DNA of 64,000 nt from Triplophysa rosa (Eukaryota; Chordata; Actinopteri; Cypriniformes; Nemacheilidae). Positions 1 through 37,103 of the stretch are shown in pieces (the stretch's first letter is position 1; each line of letters starts with the position of its first letter). The translations under genes were made by a program, and so were the position numbers. Below the pieces are notes generated by a model that was not told where the DNA came from, made no database searches, and saw only the letters and a list, made by a program, of their open reading frames with translations. The stretch is taken from contig NC_079907.1 of the NCBI RefSeq assembly GCF_024868665.1, positions 15,189,197 through 15,253,196 of the forward strand. Reading direction: 5' to 3'.

Positions 1-696
1 TTCACAGAAGATTGAGAACTCCTGTTTGTGTTTGTAGAAAAATAATCATTTATGTTTAATTTAACCAAATTGATCATCACTCAACATTTAGGTTCATACA
101 TTTTAAAAACTGATTTGATAAAAAGCCATAGCACAAGTAGGTATTAATGAGAATGCGTGCATGTATATGGAGGACTAAACCTGCAAAAATTATAAATAAA
201 TAAATGTATAAATAAATAAATATATAAACGAATAAATGTAATAATATGAAAATAAATAAAGGAATGAATGGTTTGATAAAACAAAATAATTCGTTTTAGC
301 TATTATTGATCTTAGCTTTAACTTTTCTTTTCATTTTTTAAATTGATTTATTATTTTTTGTGTCCATTTTTTAATTATTTATTATTATTATTATTATATA
401 TTTTTTATTTTTAGATTATTTTATTTATCATTTCCTTTTATTTTTACATTTATTTATTTATACGTTTATTTATTTTTATATTTATTTATTATCGCATGTA
501 TTTATTTCCACTTTTATTTATTTATTCTTGAATTTATTCTTACTTTTCTGTGTCTTGTATGATAATTAGATGGGTTGGTCTTGCCTACTATTGGTTCAGC
601 GTAGATTGAAGCGTTTGATCGATTACTCTTGACTTGTTTTGGACTAACGTCACGTCACTCACTGATCGTTTGCTTCGTGTATAACGTTAAGTAACT

Positions 697-927
697 ATGG
701 CGGGCGCACAATTAGCTAGAGAGTTACAGCATTTAGCCAATGAAGTCGATAACCATGCATCAAATGACTATGTGTCATTCAGATTAGATGCATTTATTGA
801 TGATTTATTACAGATTGACGGCGAGATAAATGACAAAGTTCTCCCTCGGTTGTTAGCCTCTTTGCAGCACATTCAAAGTCTGTGCGAGTCAGAGGGTGCT
901 ATGGTGGCGTTACAGTTCAACTGGTGA
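697..927 (+). pseudogene. left-arm ORF, 76 aa, 5' coding segment of an unknown (probably transposon-derived) protein
   Basis: It starts MAGAQLARELQHLANEVDNH and continues ASNDYVSFRLDAF with an acidic, helical-looking sequence. The ATG follows a conserved non-coding segment present in both arms. The ORF reads through into the arm end and stops at 925-927. The first 70 or so codons are conserved with the right-arm copy, differing at few residues, so the reading frame has been kept in both copies or the copies are very young. It looks like the N-terminal exon of a larger protein, possibly a transposase/integrase-like protein. I have only a vague recollection of similar N-termini in fish integrase-core proteins and cannot confirm it. 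No known motif is visible. Confidence 0.35.
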
Positions 928-1592
928 AAATCATAAAGCACAAAATGTAATAAGGTTTAACTACACAGATGAGCTTGTAAACCGAAGTCGCAAGCTAACG
1001 CTTTGTCAAAGTGATAGTTATAAGCAGCCTTTCGGTTAGAAAAAGCGTAAAGATTTAATGTAACATGATGTAACATAATGTAAATGAATTGAGACATAGT
1101 GAACTTAAGTCACAAGTTAACACGGTAGTAATGAGCATCGTTCTTTCACTACAGGGGCCATCAAATGGAAACCATTCCTTCTAAAAAGACGTGGTTACTA
1201 AACGGTACTCGTAAACTACATTCCATAAGAGATAAATAACACAGAGGTCACAAGTTAAAACGGGCATATTCCCTTGATTCATCCAGCTGCATATTGTTGT
1301 GTGACATCTTGATATTATTGCAAAGATCCGCAGCAGCTAGCATTGCGAAATAGCTTAGTGTGATTGTTACCGTAGTGACACGCTGCCTCGCTTTATTGTA
1401 TGGGTACGAATCCCGTGTCAAATCGCTTTATTTATTTTTTCACCTCGCTTCAGCCGTTACGGGCGATCATACCAATAATTTGCAATCTTAACAAGAATGT
1501 CAAAATCATGTAACAAGAAAGTCTGTGTTTATTAGACATCTTAATATCAAGTCGTCTTGTGCTTTCAGAATCGACGAATCTGCTGAGGTCGT

Positions 1593-1817
1593 TCATGCAC
1601 CTCTTTGGCAGAGGACCTGTAACCGGAACTTGGTCACCACCTTAGCACCCCCTGACTCGCACAGATTTTGAAGAACTTTGTCATTTATCTCGCCGTCAAT
1701 CTGTAATAAATCCTCAATAAATGCATCTAATCTGAATGACACATAGTCATTTGATGCATGGTTATCGACTTCATTGGCTAAATGCTGTAACTCTCTAGCT
1801 AATTGTGCGCACGCCAT
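1593..1817 (-). pseudogene. right-arm copy of the same ORF, 74 aa
   Basis: The inverted duplicate of the 697-927 ORF starts MACAQLARELQHLANEVDNH. Compared with the left copy it has Gly3 to Cys, one Asp to Glu change, and an exactly 30-bp in-frame deletion that removes ten residues (PRLLASLQHI on the left). It then diverges into TKFRLQVLCQRGA. Because the deletion is in frame, both arms still encode a similar acidic helical segment. Function is unknown. Confidence 0.35.
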
Positions 1818-2376
1818 AGTTACTTAACGTTATACACGAAGCAAACGATCAGTGAGTGACGTGACGTTAGTCCAAAACAAGTCAAGAGTAATCGATCAAA
1901 CGCTTCAATCTACGCTGAACCAATAGTAGGCAAGACCAACCCATCTAATTATCATACAAGACACAGAAAAGTAAGAATAAATACAAGAATAAATAAATAA
2001 AAGTGGAAATAAATACATGCGATAATAAATAAATATAAAAATAAATAAACGTATAAATAAATAAATGTAAAAATAAAAGGAAATGATAAATAAAATAATC
2101 TAAAAATAAAAAATAATAATAATTAAAAATAATTAAAAATGGACACAAAAAATAATAAATCAATTTAAAAAATGAAAAGAAAAGTTAAAGCTAAGATCAA
2201 TAATAGCTAAAACGAATTATTTTGTTTTATCAAACCATTCATTCCTTTATTTATTTTCATATTATTACATTTATTCGTTTATATATTTATTTATTTATAC
2301 ATTTATTTATTTATAATTTTTGCAGGTTTAGTCCTCCATACATGTATGCACAAGGTTGCCACTTGAAATACTTTTA

Positions 2377-28038
<25,662 letters not shown>

Positions 28039-28417
28039 GTCCACCTCGCAATCCGTCTCCACGCTCCTTCACGCGCTCCTCTCCTCACTTCTCACTCCTC
28101 CTCCTGTCACCTCTCTCCGCTCTTTCTGACTTTAGTTTTTTTTCGCACTCTCCTTTTCCCTGGACTTACCCCCTCCTTTCTCCCGTCTTTTCCCCCCTCC
28201 TTCTGTTCTTCCCTCCCTTCTGGCTCTTTTCTCTTTGAAAACAAGGGGTTTTGACTTTTGTCTACGTTTTCCTTGCCTCTTCCGGTGAATGGAGGAATGT
28301 TGAAGGCATGGTAATGCGGGAGTCGAGAGATATCAGCGTAAGCTGTAAGGTATATGGCAGAGAGATCAGCTAGAAGAATTCTACTACTCCAGACTCTTCT
28401 TTTTTGGTCTCTTTTTT

Positions 28418-28418
<1 letters not shown>

Positions 28419-28501
<83 letters not shown>
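28419..28501. repeat. CT/GA microsatellite upstream of plxdc1-like exon 1
   Basis: About 35 consecutive CT units (GA on the gene strand) with one T interruption near 28493. It lies about 380 bp upstream of the start codon, in or near the 5' UTR/promoter. GA tracts here could act as a GAGA-like regulatory tract or be neutral. Confidence 0.9.
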
Positions 28502-28502
<1 letters not shown>

Positions 28503-31497
28503 GGATCGCTCTAGAGGCAAGACTGAGGCTGTTCAACAGGCAATAGATACAAGCTTGCTAGTGTACACTATAGAGTATATCTACTATTTATCAACTTACT
28601 TTTTATAAGAATGTAGAAAAACCGCTAGCATTATACGACAGTCTTGTTTTAAACAATAGATTTTTGTCACATTAACTTATCATGTTGCATGCTATAATAG
28701 ACTGGATTTATTTTGCACTTGCAAACCCAATTTTGAGTAAAAATGTCTTAACTGTTGGTAGTCTGATCAATAATATGTAAAAATAGAGATAATGGCTCTA
28801 CGTGTTTTTTTCTGTACTAAAATAGTTAACGCTGCTTTGGAATCAATGGGAAAACATTAAACAAGGTTTTTCTTTTAAAATTATATTTTTCTGTACTGGC
28901 GTTTTGTTTACCATATTTAAAAAATAAAACCGTGAAAAAACAGTAAAATTATGTACAATTACAATTTTTTACACTATACGTAAAAAATCAGTAAAAAACT
29001 GTAAAATTCTGTAGAAGTACAGTTTGAATTTAATTGAATACTGCATGCAATTTTATATATTTCTTTGTCATGCTATTCTATTTTGTAGTATAAGTAGTGC
29101 ACTACATTCAAGAAAAAGTGTAAAATGTTGGATACTTTATGCACTGTAAAAACTTAATTTTAGTGTTTTATATTTTATAATTTTCAGGTATTTTTTTAAA
29201 TGCGGTAAAATTGTTAAATTACAAAATAAACTGCATATTTACAAATTGGGTGTAGAATAACATGAAAATTGTGTTTATTCTGATACCCCAGCACCTGGAA
29301 TATACATTTTTGTCCTCGTCACAATGTTAGTGCCAACCAGTATTGGCGTTTTAACAAAATTTAATGATGAGTAAAAATTATGAGATTCTGTAATTCATTT
29401 GAGTTCATCTCCAATAAAAAAAGGCATACTGAGCACATTGCATTGTGGAATGCACAATTCTATGCAGTTTGCTTTGCTGTATATTGCACATTTGCAGTTT
29501 ATAGGTCAACCGGGTATGCTGTAGCCTTATAGAAAATGCCCATACTGTACAAAGCCTACATACTATAAGGCTACTGCAGAAGTAGTTCGAGTAGTATGTT
29601 AGTATGCTATTACGAACACAGCCCGAGAGACTGATGCCCATTGCAATAGTCTATTTATATATTTTCACTTTCCTCTGTTTCAAACAAAGGCGAACTCTAA
29701 ATGAGTAAACTAGCGGCATCTAGTGGATACGGTTTTGAGCAAATACCCGAAAAAAGTCTAGCTTTATTAATCAAAATCATATAAAGAGATCATATACAAC
29801 TTTTAACATCCTAAATGGTGTTATTGGAGCTCTCTTAGAAGAAACTACGTTCTTTATTTACTCCAGTATTAACATTGTGAGTACTGTAATTTCTCAAATG
29901 GCTGGGTTACAAGCAAAATATTTGTACAATCCATCACTGACACTGACATACTGCCTATTGCTATGGTGACAGGTGGCAACATTGTAATTCTGTATAGCCC
30001 TGTTTGGCACAGCGAGAAAATTAAGTGGAACAATTCTACTAAAAATCCCACGCAGCTGCCGAGGATGATTAAATGCCCATATTCCCAGAGACAGAGAAGC
30101 TCTCCAGTAAAATTGAACAAATGAGGACACACACGCGCACACACGTGTGTGCGCTCTTTTGCCTTTAAAAGAGTCAGCCCACATTTGATGTTCCACCCAC
30201 TTTGTCAGAATGATGGAAACTAATATGGCAGTTCTGAGAAGTGATTTCTCAATAATTATTTCTTAGGAAAGACCTGTGTTAATTACAGCCAATTCAAATT
30301 ACAAAATAAAAATGTAAAATAAAATTTCAAATTATTTGCTGTATTAAAAAGCAACATAGAGCATACCATATTGTGATACATAGGTGATATCATGATAGAT
30401 AACCGTATCAGTAACCTCTTTTCATATCAGTAACACCTTTACTGTTTCTACAATAAAAAGTATGTATACTGTGCATTGTGTTCATTTTCTGTTTGCATAG
30501 AACACCCAGATGACATTCTACATTTGCACTACAACAGTGCGAACTGCATTACAAAGTCTGTTTACGGAAGTCGTGGCACTCGGAGGCCATGTTTACAATG
30601 CCTCTGGGCAGCTATTTCAGTCCTAGCAAGACCACAGTCCTATCTAGTTGAAGGAGGAAGATAGATCTTTTTTAAATCGCTGGCACAATTAAATAGCATA
30701 TTTCAACAATTAAACCAGACATCAACTGTACCATAACTGGAGTTTCCTAAGCTTAAATTGCGCTTTTTAGATTGCATCAGCTACTGCACATGTGCACAAA
30801 TTGGCAACACCTCACGAGACCTTAAGATCTTAATCGATTGACGATTGGCTATTTTTTACTGGAAGGTGGGACTTCCTTTGCTAGAGCTGCCATATCGAGC
30901 GTTGCATTCCCTCCCCATTCATGGTAATGGCAGTGGCGCATCTTGTTACTATCTACTGTATTATCTTTGACTTAGTATCCCACAATGTGTTATGTCTTAA
31001 TGTAGACAAGACGCTGGAGACTGTAAATCCTTTCAGTAACTTTTATTTACCCTAGCACTATAGCATAACATGCAGGCACATGCTCCGTACTCTACTTCTT
31101 CTTTCTCTCTCTCTGCATCTCTATGCAACTCAAATAGTGGAGTGCCACCTAGCGGTACATTAATGTGATAACACCACACAATGCAATGCACTTAGCCATG
31201 TTTATGGTGATTAAAAAGACGTAACATCAATTGCAGTTTCAAGATTTTGTCCCCCCGAAATTGGATAAAAATGTAAATATGCATTATTATGCGTGTCTGA
31301 AATGCGTATCATAACATGTTATCTATTTGATAACATTAGCAGTGAATCTCAACCTTCTGGACTCAATGCCCCCCCCATTGTCCACTATAATATTTGGAGG
31401 CCCCTCCCACTCACTATTTGGAGTTTGGCATAACTAGAAAGATGAATATTTGTTATAAAACGAAGACATTTTTTATTGTTTAGCTTATTTTAAAATT
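28502..31497. other. intergenic sequence 5' of plxdc1, no gene recognised
   Basis: AT-rich. Around 28980-29230 there are repeated ACTGTAAAAT-type words, as found at the termini of the 11610-12029 element. Around 29570-29610 a fragment resembles the CCCTGCGTTCC-type element seen at 39902. A CTCTCTCTCT run occurs near 31105. No coding support. Confidence 0.4.
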
Positions 31498-31626
31498 TGC
31501 TCAGTGGTAAGAGCATTGTGTTAACAACGCAAGGTTGTGGGTTCGATCCCAGGGGATTGCACATACGTGCAACGTATACGTCGCTTTGGATAAAAAAGCG
31601 TGTGCCAAATGTGTAAATGTAAATGT
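31498..31626 (+). mobile_element. tRNA-derived SINE with L2-like tail
   Basis: The A-box-like GCTCAGTGGTAAGAGC and B-box GGTTCGATCCC are spaced as in a tRNA promoter. They are followed by CGCTTTGGATAAAAAAGCGT, GTGCCAAATG and a TGTAAATGTAAATG tail, the typical fish SINE 3' end shared with L2 LINEs. The tRNA cloverleaf is not intact, so this is not a tRNA gene. Confidence 0.75.
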
Positions 31627-31721
31627 ACACTAGGTCCTATTATTCAAATCCTCTCCTGAAGGGCCACCGAAAACGTCTTGGTTTCGGATGTAACCTCAGT
31701 TCCCTGATGGAGGGAACGAGA

Positions 31722-31882
31722 CGTTGTGTCGAACCGACATATGGGGTTCGCTCTTGAGAACCTATCGCTTCCGACTATTTTAGAAAAGGCCAATGAAATT
31801 GTGAATGAAATTTGCATGCCGGACTCTGCCCCCGGATATCCGGGTATAAAAGGGAGACGGCGCGCTGCATTCATTCACCTTT
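31722..31882. repeat. DIRS copy B inverted terminal repeat, plus-strand left (element 3' end)
   Basis: It is the reverse complement of 36946-37103 over about 160 bp, including GCTCTTGAGAACCTATCGC, AAATTTGCATGCCGGACTC and CCGGATATCCGGGTATAAAA. TATAAAA at 31845-31851 suggests each repeat can carry promoter activity. A further 50-bp unique extension (31672-31721) forms the true outer end. Confidence 0.88.
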
Positions 31883-31943
31883 GGGCTGAGGAGTCTGAGA
31901 CCTCTCTCGACTGCTGCAGCGGCGGCACGCGTTGTGGCATGAG

Positions 31944-32051
31944 GGACACAACGTGTCGTTCCCAACATCAGGGAACTGAGGTTACATCCGTAACCAAGAC
32001 GTTCCCTTTCTGTCGGTCTCTCGACGTTGTGTCGAACCGACAGATGGGGTT
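31944..32051. other. DIRS copy B internal complementary region (junction template)
   Basis: Positions 31944-32003 are the inverse of the left outer end (31672 to about 31731), for example CATCAGGGAACTGAGGTTAC. Positions 32001-32051 are the inverse of the right outer end (37130 to about 37080), for example TTCCCTTTCTGTCGGTCTCT. The two halves meet at GTT (32001-32003), the inverse of the AAC triplet at both termini. In the DIRS model this region templates completion of the circular intermediate. Confidence 0.88.
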
Positions 32052-32744
32052 CCTATGGAAAATGCCACGGCGCTGTGCCGCGTTACAATCTCTAGCGGAG
32101 CGACGCTGACTGGCCTGGGCGTGTCAGACATGAGCGCTAACGTGAAATTGTAACCGTCCAGTGGAGAGGTAGGGGGTCCCAGAGCTTTTGAAGAAAAGGT
32201 GGGAAGCCCCTGCCACCGGCCGTCACGGGCGGAGGCCTTGTTTCTCTAACAGCGAGAAGCCGCCCGGCACCGTAAGGGCCACTGGGTAAGCGTTATTCCC
32301 CCTTGGGGGAAAACGCTACAGAGACCACTACCTGCCATGGGGAGGAATAGTGGAGACACCTGCATGGTTCTCGCTGGCAGGGGAGAACTCATGGGAAAAT
32401 GTGTGGACTGCAGGAGTTAACCGCGAGGTGGGAGTCCACCTGGGGAGGTCATGGGTTGCCAAGGTGGGAACCATTCATGAGGATACATCAGATGGAACAG
32501 CCCGATGGGGGGTTACCACGCCTGGAGCACTAGGTCCGGTTAGAGCTACGTGGCAGATAATTCAGCTGGTACCCGGCCTAAGGGGGCAAGGCTGCTCTGC
32601 CCAGCCTTGCCCCCAGGAAGGTGCTTAGTGATGGATGGAGTGCCTATTCTTCACCCAGTGTGGGGAAAGAAGGCAGGCGGAACTAGCACGCTCACCAACC
32701 TAGGAGGGGGCTTTCGCAGGCGTACGCCCCACCGGTCGCCGGTC

Positions 32745-33706
32745 TTACCTGTTCCCATGTAAGACACGGGCTGACACCGGTTCTATGCGGAGGTTGTAGA
32801 ACCTCGTGAAGGTGTTGGGCATAGCCCAACCCGCAGCTCTGCAGATGTCTGCCAGAGAGGCACCCTGAGCCAGTGCCCACGAGGGGGCTACACCCCGAGT
32901 GGAGTGTGCCCTCACTCCTAATGGGCAGGGGCGATCTTGAGATCGGTATGCCGTAGCGATGGCGTCCACGATCCAGTGCACCAGTCTTTGTTTGGAAACA
33001 GCCCTCCCCTTCTGCTGACCTCCAAAACAGACAAAGAGCTGCTCAGAGCTCCTGAAGCTCTGCGTGCGGTCCAAGTAGAGGCGCAGCGCGCTTACTGGAC
33101 ACAACACGGATGGGGTTGGAGCGCCTGCAAGTTCACCACCTGGTCCCGGAAGGGAGTGGTGGGAACCTTGGGCACGTAGCCAGGCCGTGGTCTCAGGATC
33201 ACGTGAGAGTCTCCAGGCCCGAATTCTAGGCAATCCGTGGACACAGAGAATGCTTGTAGGTCCCCTACCCTCTTGATGGAGGCGAGCGCCACCAGGAGGG
33301 CCGTCTTCATCTTAAGGTGAAAAAGAGCGGCGTCTCCCAGGGGCTCGAAGGGGGGCCTCTGGAGGCCCACCAGGACCACTTCTAGGTCCCAAGAGGGTAC
33401 GGAGCGCGGACAAGGCGGATTCAGCCTTCTCGCACCCCTAAGGAACCTAATGACCAGGTCGTGCTGTCCTAGAGACTTGCCAGCAACTGGTTAGTGATGT
33501 GCGGCGATGGCGGCTACATACACTTTCAGTGTGGAAGGGGAGAGGTTTCTCTCAAGTCTCTCTTGTAGGAAGGACAGCACATACCCGATCGAGCATCTCT
33601 GTGGGTCTTCTCCTGGAGAAGAACACCAGGATGAGAAGAGGTGCCACTTAAAGGCGTACAGCCGCCTAGTGGCAGGGGCCCTAGCCTGGGTGACGGTCTC
33701 CACCAC
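32745..33706 (-). pseudogene. DIRS copy B tyrosine recombinase
   Basis: The N-terminal part is at 33706-33491 (RRLYAFKWHLFSSWCSSPGE, NLSPSTLKVYVAAIAAHH). The catalytic C-terminal part is open for 162 codons at 33233-32745 and contains CPVSALRLYLDRTQSFRSSE, RAHSTRGVAPSWAL (HxxR box), CRAAGWAMP and TRFYNLR (candidate nucleophilic Tyr). An upstream arginine block is in the 33379 frame. The catalytic C-terminus is better preserved here than in copy A; a frameshift separates it from the N-terminal domain. Confidence 0.82.
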
Positions 33707-33723
33707 TGCCGGGGGTAGGCCAC

Positions 33724-35534
33724 TCAGGATCTCCTCATCCCGTTCAGGGGCCAGACATGGAGGTTCCAGGGGTCTGGCCTTGGATGCCGTAACATGCCCT
33801 TCCCCTGCGAAAGAAGGTCCTTCGTCAGGGGAATCGGCCAGGGGGAGTTGTCGTCAAGAGCATTATCTCCGAGAACCAAGTCCGGTTGGGCCAATAGGGC
33901 GCAGCTAGTACCACTTGATGGTCCTCTTCCCTGACCTTGCACAAGACCTTTGCAATGAGGCTTACTGGGGGGAAGGCATACTTCCGCTTGCCCCGCGGCC
34001 AACTGTGCGCTAGGGCATCCGTGCCAAGGGGTCCCTCGGTCAGGGAGTACCAAAGCGGGCAATGGGAGGAGTCCGGGGAGGCAAACAGATCCACATGCGC
34101 TGATCACCTGCTGACTCCACAGGAGGAGGCGTCGGGCGAGTCGTGTTAACTGCCATGAGCGAATGCCACCCTGTCGATTGATATACGCCATGGCAGTTGT
34201 GTTGTCCGACCAGACCAGCACGTGCTTGCCCTGCATGAGAGGCTACAGCCTCTTTAGTGCAAGTAGCACAGCCAACAACTCTAGGCAGTTGATATGCCAA
34301 TGCAGGCAGGGGCCCGTCCACCGACCCGACACTGCGTGCCCGTTGCACACGGCACCCCAACCCTGCAGGGAGGCATCCGTCGTCACCACGACGTGCCTTG
34401 AGGCCTGCCCTAGGGGGATCCCTGTCCGCCAAAAAGGTCATTGAAGACCAGGGGGTTAGGGTGTGTCGGCAGAGAGGCGTGATGACCATACACCTGCTGC
34501 CGGTGTGCCACGCTCTCCAGGGAACCCAACTCTGTAGCCAGTGTTGGAGTGGTCGCATGTGCATCAACACGAGGGGGACCACCCCCACCGAGGATGCCAT
34601 GTGCCCAGGAGCCTCTGAAATAGTTTCAGGGGGACCGCTGATCAGGCAGTTCAAGACTGACTGAGCGCGTTCTGTAGACAGTTGCGCTGTCATGGAGACA
34701 GAGTTGAGTTTCATACCGAGAAAGAGGATGCTCTGCACAGGGGAGAGCTTGCTCTTTTCTCGGTTGACCTGTGGTCCCAATCAATCTAGGTGCCGGAGCA
34801 CTAGGTCCCTGTGTGTACACAACAGATCTCGCGAGTGTGCCAAGATGAGACAGTCGTCGAGATAGTTTAGTACCCGCACACCTCTCTCCCCGAGGGGAGT
34901 GACGGCGGCTTCCACGATCTTTGTGAAGACTCGTGGGGACAGGGACAGACCGAAAGGGAGGACTCTGTACTGATATGCCCACCCTCGAAAGCTAGACATG
35001 AACGTAAGCATCCTCCAGGTCAATTGCCATGAACCAATCTTGACATCTGGTAGATGCCAGGATGCGCTTCTGTGTGAGCATCCTGAACGGCAGCTTGAGT
35101 CGGTGCCTGTTCATGGTACGCAGATCTAGCAATCCCTGCCTTTTTTGGGGACGATGAAGTACGGACTGTAAAACCCGTTGAACATCTCGGCTAGAGGGAC
35201 GAGCACGATCGCTTGCCAGAGGGGTGGCGACCCTGGCCCGAAGCAAGGGAGCATCCTTGCCTCTGACTGAGGTTGAGAGGATGCCCCGAAACTTGAGCGG
35301 GCGTCTGGAGAGTTGGATCACGTAGCAGAGACGGATCATATCCCGTAGACACTGTGATGGTTTGGGGGCTCTAGTCAGGCTCCCAAGGACCGAGACCGGG
35401 GATAGGGGTACGATCTGCTTCATCGACCTCCCAGGGGGTGGTTCGATGGCTGGCAGTGCGGATCCGTCACCGTGGGGAAGCCCCAGGGAGGAGATCGGCT
35501 CTGCTGACTTACCTGCCTGGCAATAATGTAGCAC
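33724..35534 (-). pseudogene. DIRS copy B reverse transcriptase-RNase H, broken and deleted
   Basis: The 35534-34992 frame ends in KRILASTRCQDWFMAIDLED plus AYVHV (motif A). The 35023-34781 frame holds WAYQYRVLPFGLSLSPRVFT and VLNYLDDCLILAHSRDL (YLDD box). RNase H at 34236 reads HVLVWSDNTTAMAYINRQGG, keeping the DN pair. Relative to copy A, about 130 bp are missing near 34104, which removes the GDLNQTADALSR segment and shifts frame. Not functional. Confidence 0.8.
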
Positions 35535-35799
35535 AACGCACCATCGACTGAGAGTGCTGAGGGCTGCTGATTATCCTCGACATTGGGTCTCGCCGTGACG
35601 CAATGTCGAGTTGCAGACCACCGTCGTGTAGAGGGTGAGAGCGGCTGTGATAAACACCCAGAGAGAGAGGAAACTCCCTTTGAGAAGTGGGCTGTTGGGA
35701 CGGGGCAGGAACCGTCCCGGATCGACCACTCAGCGATGGGATGGCTGGGGTCAGGCCCGATGGTATTCTCGATCTCCCTGGGGTCTTCCCATGAGGGCT

Positions 35800-36759
35800 G
35801 CTTCTGCTTTCGCCACGGCTGCTGACGGGGTGGTGGTCTCCTCCTTGACGTCTTCTTCCGGGGGGCCGCCTGAGGGGATGCCGGAGCCGGAGGGCATCGA
35901 AGAGGACAAGAGCTGCTGGGAAGCAGACATTGCACAGGACTCGACGGCTGAGGGCGGCCGAGGATATACCTCTGTCTGCTTCTTTACTGTCGAGAACTGC
36001 TGTCGAACAGCCCCCCCTTGCGAGATGGGTGCGTCGAGAAAGCGGACCTTTCTCCACCTGGGGGAGATCGACGTATCCTCTAGCTGCCTCACCCTCGAGG
36101 GAAGAGAGGGTGACCAAACTTGTTGGACGTGGACACGCCAAAAAGGGGGCATTCCAGGCCTTACTAAGTTCCTCATGCACTTCCGGTAAACACGGCACTG
36201 GGGGGCGGGCACGGCTTGGAGCTGTGCTCAAACCCTAGGCACCATGTATCCAGCCGCGAGCGCTGGGAGAGGCAGTGCAGGCACTGCAGCCCAACGCTCA
36301 TGGCGGCCCAGGAAAGCATGGCTGACATTTCGACGTCCGCTTCTTCCAGGGCTCGACCCCCCGAGGGAGGGAGCTCCGAGGAATCGTCGGAGTCAGATGC
36401 CAGTAAGCACCCTCCGATGCTGCAAGGGACATCTCATCATCACGCACCGATTCCGAATACATGGTTGAGGAACATGATGGTGGGACCATCTCCTGGGGAA
36501 CGGTCAGACGAGCGAGACGAGGTGCGAACGGTCCGCGAGCCAGTGGCTGACGGATTAACGCTCACAGTAATCCTCATATCACCCTCGCTGCTCGCCGTAG
36601 CAGAACGGGAAGCAGACGAGGTGGTGGCTGAGTCCTGTGGGAACACAGCCACCCATGAACGCAACGTCTGAATCGTCAACCGCCAGCGTGCTGGAAGCAG
36701 ACATCGTGTCCGTCCCCCTCCTCGATGAGTGTGTTGCACCCACGAGAACAGCGGGACAT
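35800..36759 (-). pseudogene. DIRS copy B gag-like region, broken
   Basis: A start MSRCSRGCN at 36759 parallels copy A's MSRSCILGC. Later frames give CLPEVHEELSKAWNAPF (36231 frame) and DLPQVEKGP, corresponding to copy A's FFPEVHEELTKSWNAPF. The Ser/Pro-rich middle is in several frames. No long uninterrupted ORF remains. Confidence 0.6.
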
Positions 36760-36945
36760 GCCACGCTGGAGAAATTTGCTCTTTTAGAGAAAAAAACTTG
36801 AACACTTCTGGCACTGCCGAGACGCCCAGAGGAAGTCGCTGCAGGAAGGGATAGTCCACTGCACCACGTCGTAAGATTCCAGCAGTAATTCGGCGTAGAG
36901 TTTGAAGTCTCGAAGTCGATCCAGTGTGACGGCTCCGAAGAACAA

Positions 36946-37103
36946 AAGGTGAATGAATGCAGCACGCCGTCTCCCTTTTATACCCGGATATCCGGGGGCG
37001 GAGTCCGGCATGCAAATTTCATTCGCCAATTTCATTGGCCTTTTCTAAAATAGTCGGAAGCGATAGGTTCTCAAGAGCAAACCCCATCTGTCAGTTCGAC
37101 ACA
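36946..37103. repeat. DIRS copy B inverted terminal repeat, plus-strand right (element 5' end)
   Basis: It mirrors 31722-31882 and carries the same TATA motif (TTTTATA on the plus strand, 36976-36982) pointing into gag. The outer 27 bp (37104-37130) are not in the opposite repeat but are found again, inverted, in the internal complementary region. Confidence 0.88.

Larger units (their letters stand above)
158..2349. mobile_element. giant foldback (long terminal inverted repeat) element in plxdc1 intron 5
   Basis: Positions about 158-915 and 1617-2349 are near-identical in opposite orientation. The outer ends share GGAGGACTAAACCTGC, followed by about 350 bp of AT-rich AAATAAATA-type sequence, then a unique-looking stretch (for example TGGGTTGGTCTTGCCTAC) and an open reading frame. 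The spacer (about 916-1616) has no clear gene. The right arm lacks 30 bp present at 843-872 on the left and has a small indel near its inner end. The structure fits an internally deleted DNA transposon with very long terminal inverted repeats, or a foldback element. I could not define a target-site duplication. The superfamily is unknown. Confidence 0.75.

Noticed and set aside
1405..1430. tRNA B-box-like GGGTACGAATCCCGTG in the palindrome spacer
   Set aside because: No matching A-box or folding arms at tRNA spacing; likely chance.
158..2349. Palindrome as an assembly inversion artefact
   Set aside because: The arms differ by substitutions, a 30-bp indel and terminal changes, so they are distinct sequences; long-read confirmation would still be useful.
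28107..28520. 137-codon minus-strand frame rich in Arg-Glu
   Set aside because: Most of it translates the GA microsatellite; no homology, and it lies upstream of the plxdc1-like start.
28354..28608. 84-codon plus-strand frame of Ser-Leu repeats
   Set aside because: Translation of the CT microsatellite.
31498..31560. Possible tRNA gene
   Set aside because: A- and B-box are present, but no complete cloverleaf or acceptor stem, and the sequence runs into a SINE tail.
35583..36671. Long plus-strand open frames over DIRS copy B
   Set aside because: Antisense shadows of the degenerate gag region; no recognisable domain.
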